From a bacterium (GTDB taxonomy: Bacteria > Myxococcota_A > Polyangia > Nannocystales > Nannocystaceae): DNA of 64,000 nucleotides. The notes beneath the pieces were generated by a model. That model was not told where the DNA came from. It saw nothing but the letters and a program-made list of their open reading frames with translations, and ran no database searches. Position 1 is the stretch's first letter; each line of letters starts with the position of its first letter. The stretch is from contig JANSYI010000015.1 in the NCBI GenBank assembly GCA_024742475.1, positions 62,001-126,000 of the forward strand, read 5' to 3'. Positions 15,961-25,072 of this stretch are shown here, one piece after another. Made by a program: the position numbers and the translations under genes.

Positions 15961-18900
15961 TAGCTCAATCCTAGCTGCTGCTCGACCGAAGTGCGAATGG
16001 CAGCGTCGTCGAGGCAGTCCTTGTTGTGGGTCGCGACGACCTGTCGAGGCAAGATGGACGAAGTCAGGCCGTCGTCATGTCCGGATAGCACGATGACGGG
16101 AATCTCCTTGTTGGGTCCAGTGCTGAGGTCTGGGAGCAGGTCGAGGCCGTGGCCGTCGGGCAGGGAGAGGTCCAAGATGAGCAAAGCGAAGTGCTCCTCT
16201 GCAAGTCGAGCCCGCGCGTCCGCCAGGCGCTTGGTCCACGTGATGTCTTGGTCGCCCAGAACGATGCGGACGCGCTTTGCGTCGACCTCGTCGTCCTCGA
16301 GCAGCAGCACGCGGTTGCCGGTCTCGCGGACCTTGGCGATCGGGAGCTCGGCAATGAAGCGTGCGCCTTCGCCAGACTCGCTCTCGACGCGGACCCAGCC
16401 GCCCGCTCTTGACGCGAAACGACGGACGGCGACGAGTCCGACTCCAGAGCCGGGAGCGTCGGGGTCGAGCCGCTGGAACAGCTCGAACACGGCGCTGTGT
16501 TTGTTGCTGGGAATTCCCTTGCCGTTGTCGGCGACCGAGATGCGCAGGCGGGACGCATCGGACTGAACCAGGACATTCACGCGGGGCTCGTCGGCGGTGC
16601 TGCCGTGGACCAGCGCGTTCTCGACGAGATTGACCAGGATGCCGCGAACTGCCGCGAGCGGGATCTCGGCTCGACGCCCCTCGACGATGGAGACCAACGC
16701 AACACCTTGCTCCTTGGCGCGACGCTCGAGAGGTTCGAGCACCTCAGCGACCCAGCTGCTGAGTCTGATTTCCTCCAGCTTGAGCGGCGCCCTGGTGTTG
16801 CGAGTGAGGTCCGTCAGCTCGTCGAGCGTCGCTCGCAGCTGATTCGTCGCGTCCTTGGCTTTGCCGAGAAAGCCCTTGGCATCTTCGGATGAGACGGTCT
16901 CGAGCCCTAGCTCGAGCATCCCGTCGATGATGAGCAGGGGGCGGCGAAGGTCGTGCGAGATCACGGAGAACATGTCTTCGAGCTGATCCGCCTGCTCGCG
17001 CAGGTTGGCGTTGGCGAGGGTGAGCTGCTCGTGGGCAGTTCGCGCCGACGCTTCGGCGTTCTTCAGCCGCGTCACGTCGATCAGCGTCATCAACACCCCT
17101 CTGGGGGCGTCTCCCGACTCGTGTGGGGTTGCGCGCAACAGTTGCCATGCACCGCTGCTGTCACGGACCTCGAGCTCCCGGTTCTCGCCCGTCTCGAGGA
17201 CGGTTCGCGCGAGCCCCACGAGATCGACCTCGAGCCGGTGCACGAAGTCTGCGAGCGGCCGCCCCATGTCGCTCTTGCGGACCGGGAGCAGCCGATTGAC
17301 GGCGCCGTTGAGCCGTCGAACATTGAGCAGCTCGTCGAGGTAGATGGTCGCGACGGCGGTGTGGCTCAGCAGGTTGTCCAGGTCCGCGGTCGCGACCATG
17401 AGGTCCCGGTTGCGGTTCTGGAACTCGGCGTTGACCGTGTAGAGTTCCTCGTTGACGGAGTGAAGCTCCTCGTTGGTGCTCTGAAGCTCCTCGTTCGAGG
17501 CGACGAGCTCCTCGTTGGTGGCCTGCTGCTCCTCGTTCGCGGATTGCAGCTCTTCGATGGTCGACTGCAGCGTCTGCTTGGTGCGCTGCAGCTCCATGTT
17601 CAACGAGTCGATGTAGGACTGCGAGTCCGTGGGCACCGGTTCGTGGACCTGCCCTTCGGTTCGCAGAGGCCGCATCACCAGGAGGAGCTGCTCGGTGTTT
17701 GCGATGGGGCGCAGTAGCAGGTGCATCGAGCCTTCGGCGGTCGGCACGATGGTCTCGGCAGGACCCGGCGTCGTCCCAATCTCGGCGAGGCCGCGGAGCA
17801 AGCCTGAAGAGAGCGTCGAGTCGAGGATGCGGGTCAGGTCCGACGTCGGCGGGCCCTTCGGCATCGCGAAGTTTCGACCGGGGTCGCATAGAACGTCTTG
17901 CAGTTCGCCACGCCGATTGATGAGCGCAGCACTCATGCCCTCGGCCTCGAACACGGTCTCCAGCGCGAGCCGGTTGAGGTCGGTGTCCTTGTCGCGACCC
18001 CTGGGTATCGGCGCTGCGAAGGCTGCGCGCATTGGGTCATGGGAGGTCCGCAACCCTCGGGACCGAGGCTCAGGAGACTCGCCACGACGATAGAGGTTGC
18101 CGCGGCCGCTCATCCCGATGAACGCCTCGCGCAACGGTGCGGTCGACTCCGCCGCGCCGAGCAGCAGCACCCCATGCGAGGGCTGGAGCGCCTGATGAAG
18201 CGACGCAAGCGCGTCTTGCTGGGCCTGGGGGTCGAGGTAGATCAGCAGGTTGCGGCACGAGACGATGTCCATCCGGACGAACGGGGGATCCGTCACGAGG
18301 TTGTGGGCCGCGAAGATGACTCGCTGGCGTAGAGACTCCCGAACGGCGACCCGGCCGTCCCGGATCGTGAAGTAGCGGTCGAGGTACTCCCGCGGGAGGT
18401 CGTTCGCCTCGTTGAGGCTGTAGGACGCGCGGGCGGCCTTTTCTAGAGCCTCCTTGTCGATGTCGGTGGCGAAGACCTTGTAGTCGCGGTGGATGCCGAG
18501 GGTGTGCATGCACTCCTCGATCAGGATGGCCAGTGTGTAAGCTTCTTGACCCGTCGCGCAGCCTGCAACCCAGACGCGCAGCCCTTGCTCGGTTGCGTCG
18601 CTGAGCAGGCTCGGCAGGACCTCCTCCCGAAGGGTGTTGAGCGACTTCGGCTCGCGGAAGAAGTGGGTGACGTTGATCAGCAGGTCTCCACGGAGCTGCC
18701 GTCGTTCGTGTGCGTCCTGCTCCAACACGCCGAGGTAGGCCTCGAGTGCCTCGTGCTTTCCCAGCTGCATGCGTCGCTGCAGGCGTCGAAGCACCATGGG
18801 AGGGCGGAGGAAGGAGAGGTCGGTGCCATCGGCGGCGAGGATGTTGAACAAGCGACGCAGCGCGTTCTGCTGCGCGAGCTCCTCGGCGGGGACATCGGGT

Positions 18901-19544
18901 GGAGCCTCGGTGAGGAGGGCGAAGACGTGCTCGGCGAGCTGGCTCGGCGTCCCTTCGGCATCGACGACCACGTTCAATCGGGTCGCGAGCGGCATCCCGT
19001 CGAACTTTGCGTGGCGGGGGTCTTGAATCATTACCGCACCGCCGGCCTCCTTCACGGCTTGCGCCCCACGCGAGCCGTCGCTGCCCGTGCCGGAGAGGAT
19101 GATCGCGGTGCCCTGCGGTCCGACAGCCTCGGCCATCGACTGCATGAACACATCGATCGGGAGGTTGGGCACGTTGGCGCTGCGGTTTCGCGTCGTCAGC
19201 GTCAGCTGGCTTCCCCGCATCCGCATCGTCTTGTTTGCCGGGATCACGTACACGTGCTCGGGCTCGACGGGCGTCGCGTCTTCTGCGGTCAACACTCTCA
19301 TCAGCGTGTGGCGACCGAGGAGCTCTGGCATCAAGCTCTTGAAGTCCGGTGACAGGTGGACGACCACCACGAACGCCGCGCCGGTGGGCGAGGGCAGGGT
19401 GTCGAGAAACTCGGTGAGGGCTTCCAACCCTCCCGCGGATGCGCCGAGACAAACGACGGGGAACGCGACCTTGCCAGCGTCCTCTGCAACCGCCTCGGCT
19501 TGGTCGGGGGGCGCGGCGTCGGCAGGGGGCGCGTCATCAGCCAT
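15960..19544 (-). CDS. CheB-CheR-PAS-histidine kinase-REC fusion
   Basis: 1194 aa from MADDAPPADA at 19544. Domains in order are: CheB methylesterase about 28-210 (catalytic Ser36 in GASAGG, His63 in VVHLSPD and Asp in SGTGSDGS); CheR methyltransferase about 235-510 (VTHFFREP, VAGCATGQEAYT, ATDIDKEAL, CRNLLIY); a coiled coil about 655-720 built of repeated NEELxSxNEEL units; a PAS domain; HisKA (VISHDLRRPLL); HATPase_c (LVENALVHG, VADNGKGIP, GSGVGLVAVRR); and a C-terminal receiver (LLILDLSLPDGHG). This whole architecture is known from chemotaxis-like two-component proteins, where CheB/CheR parts may sense or modify receptors. CheB lacks its usual N-terminal receiver. Confidence 0.95.
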   Translation of the reverse strand: MADDAPPADAAPPDQAEAVAEDAGKVAFPVVCLGASAGGLEALTEFLDTLPSPTGAAFVVVVHLSPDFKSLMPELLGRHTLMRVLTAEDATPVEPEHVYVIPANKTMRMRGSQLTLTTRNRSANVPNLPIDVFMQSMAEAVGPQGTAIILSGTGSDGSRGAQAVKEAGGAVMIQDPRHAKFDGMPLATRLNVVVDAEGTPSQLAEHVFALLTEAPPDVPAEELAQQNALRRLFNILAADGTDLSFLRPPMVLRRLQRRMQLGKHEALEAYLGVLEQDAHERRQLRGDLLINVTHFFREPKSLNTLREEVLPSLLSDATEQGLRVWVAGCATGQEAYTLAILIEECMHTLGIHRDYKVFATDIDKEALEKAARASYSLNEANDLPREYLDRYFTIRDGRVAVRESLRQRVIFAAHNLVTDPPFVRMDIVSCRNLLIYLDPQAQQDALASLHQALQPSHGVLLLGAAESTAPLREAFIGMSGRGNLYRRGESPEPRSRGLRTSHDPMRAAFAAPIPRGRDKDTDLNRLALETVFEAEGMSAALINRRGELQDVLCDPGRNFAMPKGPPTSDLTRILDSTLSSGLLRGLAEIGTTPGPAETIVPTAEGSMHLLLRPIANTEQLLLVMRPLRTEGQVHEPVPTDSQSYIDSLNMELQRTKQTLQSTIEELQSANEEQQATNEELVASNEELQSTNEELHSVNEELYTVNAEFQNRNRDLMVATADLDNLLSHTAVATIYLDELLNVRRLNGAVNRLLPVRKSDMGRPLADFVHRLEVDLVGLARTVLETGENRELEVRDSSGAWQLLRATPHESGDAPRGVLMTLIDVTRLKNAEASARTAHEQLTLANANLREQADQLEDMFSVISHDLRRPLLIIDGMLELGLETVSSEDAKGFLGKAKDATNQLRATLDELTDLTRNTRAPLKLEEIRLSSWVAEVLEPLERRAKEQGVALVSIVEGRRAEIPLAAVRGILVNLVENALVHGSTADEPRVNVLVQSDASRLRISVADNGKGIPSNKHSAVFELFQRLDPDAPGSGVGLVAVRRFASRAGGWVRVESESGEGARFIAELPIAKVRETGNRVLLLEDDEVDAKRVRIVLGDQDITWTKRLADARARLAEEHFALLILDLSLPDGHGLDLLPDLSTGPNKEIPVIVLSGHDDGLTSSILPRQVVATHNKDCLDDAAIRTSVEQQLGLS

Positions 19545-19618
19545 GAAGCAAAGTCTATTCGAGAACCAAGTCCTCCGTGAGGTCTCATTCGACCCCGCGT
19601 CGGGCTCGTAAGCCGGTT

Positions 19619-20173
19619 TCAGGCTCGTTCTCGGTCGTGGCGGACCGCGATGCCGCTGAAGACCGCGTCGAACAACACGACCACGAGGCTGATCCAAAGC
19701 GAGCTCCAACCCTGCAGCCACAACACGAGGTTGAGGCACTGAATCGCCGCGAGCACCATTGCGACGCCGCGCCGTTGGGCGTAGCCATGTCCTCCGCCGA
19801 ACGGAATGAGGATCGCAAAGAGCGTCGCTCTCGCGGGGTTGCGCGCGGTTTCGACACGCTCGAGCTGCCGGTCTCGAAAGCGCCGCAACGACTCGTCGTC
19901 GGGGTCGGCTTCGGCGGGCTCGGCGGGCAGGTGCTCGGCATGGTCCATTGCAGCGAGCACCTCGCGGGCGCGGGCGAGGTCGCCGAAGCGCACCATCACG
20001 CGCAGCTCGATGAACGCCGCCAAGAACGGCCCCTCGAGCGCGCGATGATGCTCGCCCTGCACCAATGCCTCGATGCCCTCGGACTCGAGGAAGCTACGCA
20101 GGCTCACCGCTTCGACCTGCTCGCGGCAGATCTTCAGCAAGACGAGGGAATCGGGATCAGGGCGTGTAGCCAT
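19619..20173 (-). CDS. DUF2007-type protein with C-terminal membrane segments
   Basis: 184 aa, ATG inside the end of the upstream lipoprotein gene (17-bp overlap). Residues 8-75 match the DUF2007 (putative signal-transducing protein) pattern: VLLKICREQVEAVSLRSFLE, GIEALVQGEHH and IELRVMVRFGDLARAREVL. A charged linker follows (AEPAEADPDDESLRRFRD). The C-terminal 75 residues carry two to three hydrophobic segments (ATLFAILIPFGGGHGY, VAMVLAAIQCLNLVLWLQGW, LWISLVVVLFDAVFSGIA), so it is a membrane protein with a soluble N-terminal domain. Its biochemical role is unknown. Confidence 0.82.
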   Translation of the reverse strand: MATRPDPDSLVLLKICREQVEAVSLRSFLESEGIEALVQGEHHRALEGPFLAAFIELRVMVRFGDLARAREVLAAMDHAEHLPAEPAEADPDDESLRRFRDRQLERVETARNPARATLFAILIPFGGGHGYAQRRGVAMVLAAIQCLNLVLWLQGWSSLWISLVVVLFDAVFSGIAVRHDRERA

Positions 20174-20669
20174 CTCGGCGCCGATCGACCAACCACGGAG
20201 CCAGGCCAGGATATTCCTCCCGCACGAGCGCTTCGTACTCCTGTATCCGTGGGACGTAGCGCGCGAAGAAGCGCGAACGTGACCAAGACGGCTCCCCGTC
20301 GACGAAAACCATGTGCCCCGGGTAGTTGAGTACGCCGGGCTCGACGTCGATGCACAGGATGTTGCCTGCATCGAGGTGGTCCGCGTGGAAGGTCGTCGTC
20401 GGCCAGGTGACCGTCCGGACGCAGTACGAACCAGCCAGGACGCGGTGGACTTGAATCGAGGTCCCGGCCTCGGCCGAGTCGAGGTTGAACTGCAGCTCCT
20501 GATCGTCCGAGACGTAGTGCACGGCGAGGACGGGTCGGTCGGTGTCCATGACGATGGCCAGCAAGCCCTCGTACGACGCGAGCTCGGGCGACTCGGTGGG
20601 TTGCACGGAGGTGTGGTCGCAGCCCGCGACGAGCAACGCGATGATCGCGAGGGAGTGGAGGGTCTTCAT
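20157..20669 (-). CDS. Lipoprotein of unknown function
   Basis: 170 aa, start MKTLHSLAI at 20669. The signal peptide has a short basic n-region, a hydrophobic core and the lipobox LLVAGC, giving an acylated Cys near residue 17. The mature part is mostly beta (VLAVHYVSDDQELQFNL, TSIQVHRVLAGSYCVRTVTW) with VFVDGEPSWSRSRFFARYVP near the end. It is coupled to the downstream DUF2007 gene by overlap. The fold might be a PEGA/carboxypeptidase-regulatory-like beta sandwich, but no family is assigned. Confidence 0.8.
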   Translation of the reverse strand: MKTLHSLAIIALLVAGCDHTSVQPTESPELASYEGLLAIVMDTDRPVLAVHYVSDDQELQFNLDSAEAGTSIQVHRVLAGSYCVRTVTWPTTTFHADHLDAGNILCIDVEPGVLNYPGHMVFVDGEPSWSRSRFFARYVPRIQEYEALVREEYPGLAPWLVDRRRDGYTP

Positions 20670-20736
20670 GGCGCGTCCTTTCGCCGGGCGGGCTTCGCCG
20701 CCCCTCGATCGCAAGCGTACCGCACGTGGTCGCGGG

Positions 20737-23616
20737 TCAGTGCGCGGGAGGCGGGTGTGCGGTCCGGTCCGGCTCGATCGCGTCGATGCGCTCGAGCTCG
20801 TGGGCCCGGCTGCGGGGAAACGCCGCGAACCAGGCGGTCGCGTCGGCCAGGCCGGGTCCCGGGTCGGCGCCGCGTCGGGCCTCGATCGTCGCGAGCCCGA
20901 CGCGGGCCCAGTGCGCCTCGGCGGGCGACGGGTCGGAGGCCAGCACGCGTGCGAAGAGCGGCTCTGCCTCGGCGTCGCGGCGAAGATCCACGTACGACCA
21001 CGCCATGGTCAGCGCGACACCCCGCGCATCCTCCACGTCGGGAAAGCTGTCTCGAAACCAGGCCCAGACGGGTTCGATGAGCGCGAGCGCCCGCCGGGGG
21101 TCTCCTGCGCGGCGGTGGGCCTCGGCCAGGTCGGCCACGATGTCGTAGCTCAGCCCGAAGTCGGCCTCTTCGTCGTCGAGACCCAGCGAGGTCCGCAGGT
21201 GATCGAGACGCTCGATGGCCTCGGGGAGCCTGCCCTGTCGCATCAGAATGTGCGCCTTCATGGCCTGCGCGTCCCGATGCTCGGTGGAGCCTTCGGGGAC
21301 CGCATCGGCCGCCTTCGTCGACGCTTCGAGGGCCGCGTCGAGGTCTTCCTCGGCCAGCGCGATGCTGGCTCGCGTGAGTTCGATGAGCGCGGGGATCTCG
21401 GGCGACTGCGGCGTCGACCGAGCGATCGACTCCGCCCGGCGCAGCTGCTCGCGCGCCTCGGTGGGGTGCCCCAGCCCCGCCTGCACGTCAGCGATGTCGA
21501 GCAGCACCCGCAGCAGATCGGCCGAGCCCGTCGGTCCCCGAGCCTCGTGCCAGCGCACGAGCGCCGTCCATTCGTCCAGCACGCCCTCGAGGTCGCCGTT
21601 CACGCCCCGCAGCGTTGCCACCTGTTCCGTCAGCATCGGCACCAGCTCGGGCCGATGCGAGCGCGCGAGATGCCGCGACTCGATCGCCCGCTTCAAGGCG
21701 AGCTCGCCATCGCCTTCGAAGAACGCGGCCATGCTCTGACCGGTGCGAACCAGCGTCAGGAGCTCCTCGCGCAGCCAAGGCGTGCGTACGCGGTGCAGCG
21801 CCTCTTCGGCTCGGGCGAGCGCCCGCTTCGTCTCGTCGGGGTCGCCGTCGTCGGCGAACAAGATGCTGCGAAGGATCCAGACCGTGGCCTCGCGGACGGG
21901 ATCGTCGGCGTCCTCGGCCGCCTGCGCGGCAGCCTCCATCGAGGCGACCGACGCGTCCCGGTCGAGCACCCACAGCGCCGACGCGAGGTGCTGGTGCGCC
22001 TCGGAGAGCGAGGAGAGGTGTCGTGCGTCCTCGGCGAGACGAACCGCTTCGCGTGCTCGCGCGGGTGCGTCCGGTGAATCCACTGCGGCCAGGATCGAGG
22101 CGCGCTCGAGGAGCGTCGGCAGGCGGGGATCGGAGGGAAGGGCGGGACCCGAGCTCGCGCGCGCCTTGGCCCAGCGTGCACAACGGTCGAACTGACGGGC
22201 TGAGCCGAGCTCGCCGTGGGCTTGCACGGTGCCCTCTCGCACCAGCGCGAACACGGTCTCGAGTCGAACCTCGAGCCGGTCGAGACACAACGTGCGCGCC
22301 TCGAGCTCGGGGGGCGGAAGGTCCTGGGCCGCCCGGAGCTCGCAGACCTCGGCGCGGGTGCGCGACAGCGTTTGGTCGAACGCCTCGAGCTCCCGGCGTA
22401 CCTGCGCGGCCATCAGCGAGGCCGCGGCGCCTCCGTCGGGGTCACCATCGGCGAGCTGTCGCTCGAGCTGATCGAGCTGCGCGTCGTCGAGGGCACGCCA
22501 GTGCGCCGCCTCGGGGCACGGTGCCGGTTGTGGGCCCGAAGGCCACGCGACCGCGACCGCGACCGCCGCGGCACCGGCCAGGCCCAGCGCGGCGGCCGTG
22601 CGTGGGCGTCCGGCCCTCGCTGGGCTCACGAGGGCCTCGAGGTCGGCGAGCAGCGCGGGCATGGTCGGGGGCCGCGCGTGGGGATCTGCCCGCAGCCCCT
22701 CGGTGAGCACCCGTCTCAACCGTGGCGGCATCGAGCTCGCCTTCGAAGCCCGCAGCCGCCCCGCACCGATCGCGTCGAGGCGGGCGCGGGGCGAGTCCTC
22801 GACGAAGGGCCGCTGGCCTTCGATGGCCTCCCACAGCGAGACGCAGAACGCGAACACGTCCGCGCGCGCATCGATGGCGCCGCCCTCGACCTGCTCGGGG
22901 GCCATGTAGGCCGGGGTGCCGCAGCGGCCCGCGGTCACCAGCGAGACGTCGCCGTCGACCGACTCCATCGATGCCTCGGGCGCGACCTCGTTGGCCAGGC
23001 CGAAGTCGGTCACCGCAGGGCGGCCGCGCTCGTCGACGAGCACGTTGTCGGGCTTGAAGTCCCTGTGAACCAAGCCAGCTTCGTGCGCTGCCGCCAACCC
23101 GTGGCCGGCCTGGATGAACATGCGGACGACGTCCTGCCAAGGCGGAGTGTGGCGGCTCAGCCAGCGCCGCAGCGTGTCGCCCTCCACCAACTCCATGACG
23201 ACGAAGCCCGCGTGCTCGGTGAGGACGACGTCGTACACGGCCAAGACGTTGGGGTGCCGGAGCTTTGCCATGGCCTTGGACTCGGCGAGCAGGCGCTCGC
23301 GGATGCCGAGGTCGGCGTCGAACATGGCCTCGTGCAGCAGCTTGATGGCCACTTCGCGGTCGAGGCGGCGATCGACGGCGCGGTGAACGACGCCCATGCC
23401 ACCGCGCCCGAGCGGCTCGCGCAGCTCGAAGCGCTCGTCGAGCGCGGTTGGGGCCGCCTGCGTGTGGTTGCCCCGAAGCAGCTGCAGGCACTCGACGCAG
23501 CTCTCGATGTGCTCGACCGCTGCGCGCCGCCGGTCGTCGGGCAACGTGCCCTCTCGCAGCCGGACGACCTCGTCGTCCGACAGGCACGACCCGCCCGATG
23601 ACGTCGCTTCACTCAT
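20737..23616 (-). CDS. Ser/Thr protein kinase with N-terminal zinc finger and helical repeat region
   Basis: 959 aa. Residues 1-50 carry an anti-sigma-type zinc finger (CLSDDEVVRLREG with HIESCVEC, ligands Cys11/His36/Cys40/Cys43, zf-HC2 pattern). The kinase at 63-330 is canonical: GRGGMGVV, VAIK (Lys92), HRDFKPDN (Asp186, Asn191), DFG at 204-206, GTPAYMAPE and DVFAFCVSLWE. One transmembrane segment lies at about 350-366 (ALGLAGAAAVAVAVAW). The C-terminal 580 residues are periplasmic helical repeats of TPR type. It is divergently transcribed from a sigma-factor gene 53 bp away; a zinc finger of the anti-sigma class in the kinase suggests direct control of that sigma factor. Confidence 0.95.
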   Translation of the reverse strand: MSEATSSGGSCLSDDEVVRLREGTLPDDRRRAAVEHIESCVECLQLLRGNHTQAAPTALDERFELREPLGRGGMGVVHRAVDRRLDREVAIKLLHEAMFDADLGIRERLLAESKAMAKLRHPNVLAVYDVVLTEHAGFVVMELVEGDTLRRWLSRHTPPWQDVVRMFIQAGHGLAAAHEAGLVHRDFKPDNVLVDERGRPAVTDFGLANEVAPEASMESVDGDVSLVTAGRCGTPAYMAPEQVEGGAIDARADVFAFCVSLWEAIEGQRPFVEDSPRARLDAIGAGRLRASKASSMPPRLRRVLTEGLRADPHARPPTMPALLADLEALVSPARAGRPRTAAALGLAGAAAVAVAVAWPSGPQPAPCPEAAHWRALDDAQLDQLERQLADGDPDGGAAASLMAAQVRRELEAFDQTLSRTRAEVCELRAAQDLPPPELEARTLCLDRLEVRLETVFALVREGTVQAHGELGSARQFDRCARWAKARASSGPALPSDPRLPTLLERASILAAVDSPDAPARAREAVRLAEDARHLSSLSEAHQHLASALWVLDRDASVASMEAAAQAAEDADDPVREATVWILRSILFADDGDPDETKRALARAEEALHRVRTPWLREELLTLVRTGQSMAAFFEGDGELALKRAIESRHLARSHRPELVPMLTEQVATLRGVNGDLEGVLDEWTALVRWHEARGPTGSADLLRVLLDIADVQAGLGHPTEAREQLRRAESIARSTPQSPEIPALIELTRASIALAEEDLDAALEASTKAADAVPEGSTEHRDAQAMKAHILMRQGRLPEAIERLDHLRTSLGLDDEEADFGLSYDIVADLAEAHRRAGDPRRALALIEPVWAWFRDSFPDVEDARGVALTMAWSYVDLRRDAEAEPLFARVLASDPSPAEAHWARVGLATIEARRGADPGPGLADATAWFAAFPRSRAHELERIDAIEPDRTAHPPPAH

Positions 23617-23668
23617 GAAGTGCCGAGCCTGCCACACAACCTGGGCGAAAATGGGCTAGACAAGGTGG

Positions 23669-24532
23669 GTGAACACCATCGCTGCAGCGCTCGACAGCCG
23701 GTGGTCGGAGGTGTCCGAGACGTGGCCGCAGCTGTCGGTATCCGCCGCGGCGTTGGCGGCCGAGCTCGAGGCGCGGGGCTGGTCGGCCGATGACCTCGAG
23801 TCGCTGCACATCCCCGACCTGGCGCTGGCGCTGGCGTGCATGAGCGGTGATCCGGACGGTCTTCGTGTGTTCGAGGACGCCGTGTTGGGCAACGCCGAGG
23901 GGGCGATCCGTTCGATCGACGCGAGCGCGTCGTTCGTGGACGAGGTCAAGCAGCGCACGCGCGTGAAGCTGCTGGTCGCCGACGGGCGCGCAGACCCTCG
24001 CATTCGCGACTACGCGGGCCGAGGCCGGCTGGCGGCGTGGGTCTGCGTTGCCGCGGTCCGCACGGCGTTGACGTTGCTGCGGGAGTCGAACCGCGCCAAC
24101 CGGTTCGCCGAAGATCGCTGGGCTCGGGCGCTGGCGGTGCCCGAGGTGGGCGACGCGGAGCTCGACTACCTCAAGGAGACGTACCGCCAACAGTTCACTG
24201 CGTCGCTGCAAGAGGCGCTCGGCGGCCTGGACAAGCGCGCCAAGACGGTCCTGCGCATGTACTTCGCGCAGGGGTTGAGCATCGACGAGATCGGGACGGT
24301 GTACGGGGTGCATCGCGCAACGATCGCTCGGTGGATCGGCAAGTACCGGGGCGAGCTGTACGAGCGCACCCTGGGCGTGCTGGAGACCACGCTCGGGGTG
24401 CCCAAGTCGGAGCTCTCGAGCTTGCATCGGCTGGTGCGAAGCCAGCTCGAGGTGTCCTTTGGTGCGTTGGCTGCACCCCAAGGTTCGTCTCAGTCGCAGA
24501 CCAAGTCTGGGTCTTCCTCGCAGTCGCAGTAG
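23669..24532 (+). CDS. ECF-like RNA polymerase sigma factor
   Basis: 287 aa, GTG start. Residues 60-150 match a divergent sigma region 2 (VDEVKQRTRVKLLVADGR, AWVCVAAVRTALTLLRES). Residues 180-240 are region 4: FTASLQEALGGLDKRAKTVL, RMYFAQGLSIDEIGTVYGVH and RATIARWIGKYRGELYE, a helix-turn-helix. An N-terminal extension of 55 residues and a Ser/Gln-rich tail (SSQSQTKSGSSSQSQ) are added. Divergent sigma factors of this length occur next to Ser/Thr kinase genes in myxobacteria (from memory). Its 3' end overlaps a convergent lipoprotein gene by 43 bp. Confidence 0.85.
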   Translation: MNTIAAALDSRWSEVSETWPQLSVSAAALAAELEARGWSADDLESLHIPDLALALACMSGDPDGLRVFEDAVLGNAEGAIRSIDASASFVDEVKQRTRVKLLVADGRADPRIRDYAGRGRLAAWVCVAAVRTALTLLRESNRANRFAEDRWARALAVPEVGDAELDYLKETYRQQFTASLQEALGGLDKRAKTVLRMYFAQGLSIDEIGTVYGVHRATIARWIGKYRGELYERTLGVLETTLGVPKSELSSLHRLVRSQLEVSFGALAAPQGSSQSQTKSGSSSQSQ

Positions 24533-24882
24533 CAGTCGAACTCGACGCACTCGGCTTCGAGCTCGAAGGCGCACTCGTCGACGGCGACCTCGACGGCGAG
24601 ATCGAGCGTAGAGGCGTCGGAGCAGACCTCTTCCTCGTAGGTCAGGAGGTCGCCGTCACACTCGGCCTCGCAATAGCAGTCCCACAGGGGGACGTCGTCG
24701 TCATCGACGTTGCTGTCGTCGTCGTCGTCGCCGTCGTCATCGTCCTTGTCGTCGTCTTTATCGTCGTCTTTGTCGTCCTCGTCCTTCGCGGAGGACTCGT
24801 CATCGTCTTTGTCGTCGTCATCGCAGGCGGGAGCGAGCGCGAGGGGCAGGAGCAGGAAGAGCGCATGGAGGTTCAGTTTCAT
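24490..24882 (-). CDS. Asp-rich Cys-containing lipoprotein
   Basis: 130 aa, start MKLNLHALF at 24882. The signal peptide ends in the lipobox ALAPAC. It is followed by about 45 residues that are almost pure Asp/Lys/Glu (runs such as DDDDKDDDESSAKDEDDKDD), encoded by GTC-rich DNA on the plus strand. The C-terminal 65 residues hold eight Cys (WDCYCEAECDG, EAECVEFDCYCDCEEDPDL). The acidic linker could bind calcium or serve as a spacer. The 3' end runs 43 bp into the convergent sigma gene, so the two transcripts are antisense at their tails. Confidence 0.78.
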   Translation of the reverse strand: MKLNLHALFLLLPLALAPACDDDDKDDDESSAKDEDDKDDDKDDDKDDDDGDDDDDSNVDDDDVPLWDCYCEAECDGDLLTYEEEVCSDASTLDLAVEVAVDECAFELEAECVEFDCYCDCEEDPDLVCD

Positions 24883-25072
24883 GGGGTCCTCATCGCGCCG
24901 CGGGGGCGCGTTCAACCCACTGACTCCGGCCGCCCGAGTTCGTCGCACGGGCAGGCTCATTTTTCTTGGACGAGGGCGCCGGTGACCTCGTGGTGCGGCA
25001 GCGCACGCCCTTTCTTCGACGAGCGGGTGCGACGGATCGAGGTGACCGGGGTCGTTGGGGCGAGACCTCACC

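Noticed and set aside
20686..20703. GGGCGG/CCGCCC hairpin as a terminator after the large kinase gene's neighbour
   Set aside because: Six G/C pairs without a T tract, between genes of the same strand, are expected frequently in this GC-rich DNA.
24717..24785. GTC-rich repeat tract as a simple-sequence repeat
   Set aside because: It encodes the Asp-rich linker of the minus-strand lipoprotein, and unit order is irregular. I treat it as coding bias, not a separate element.
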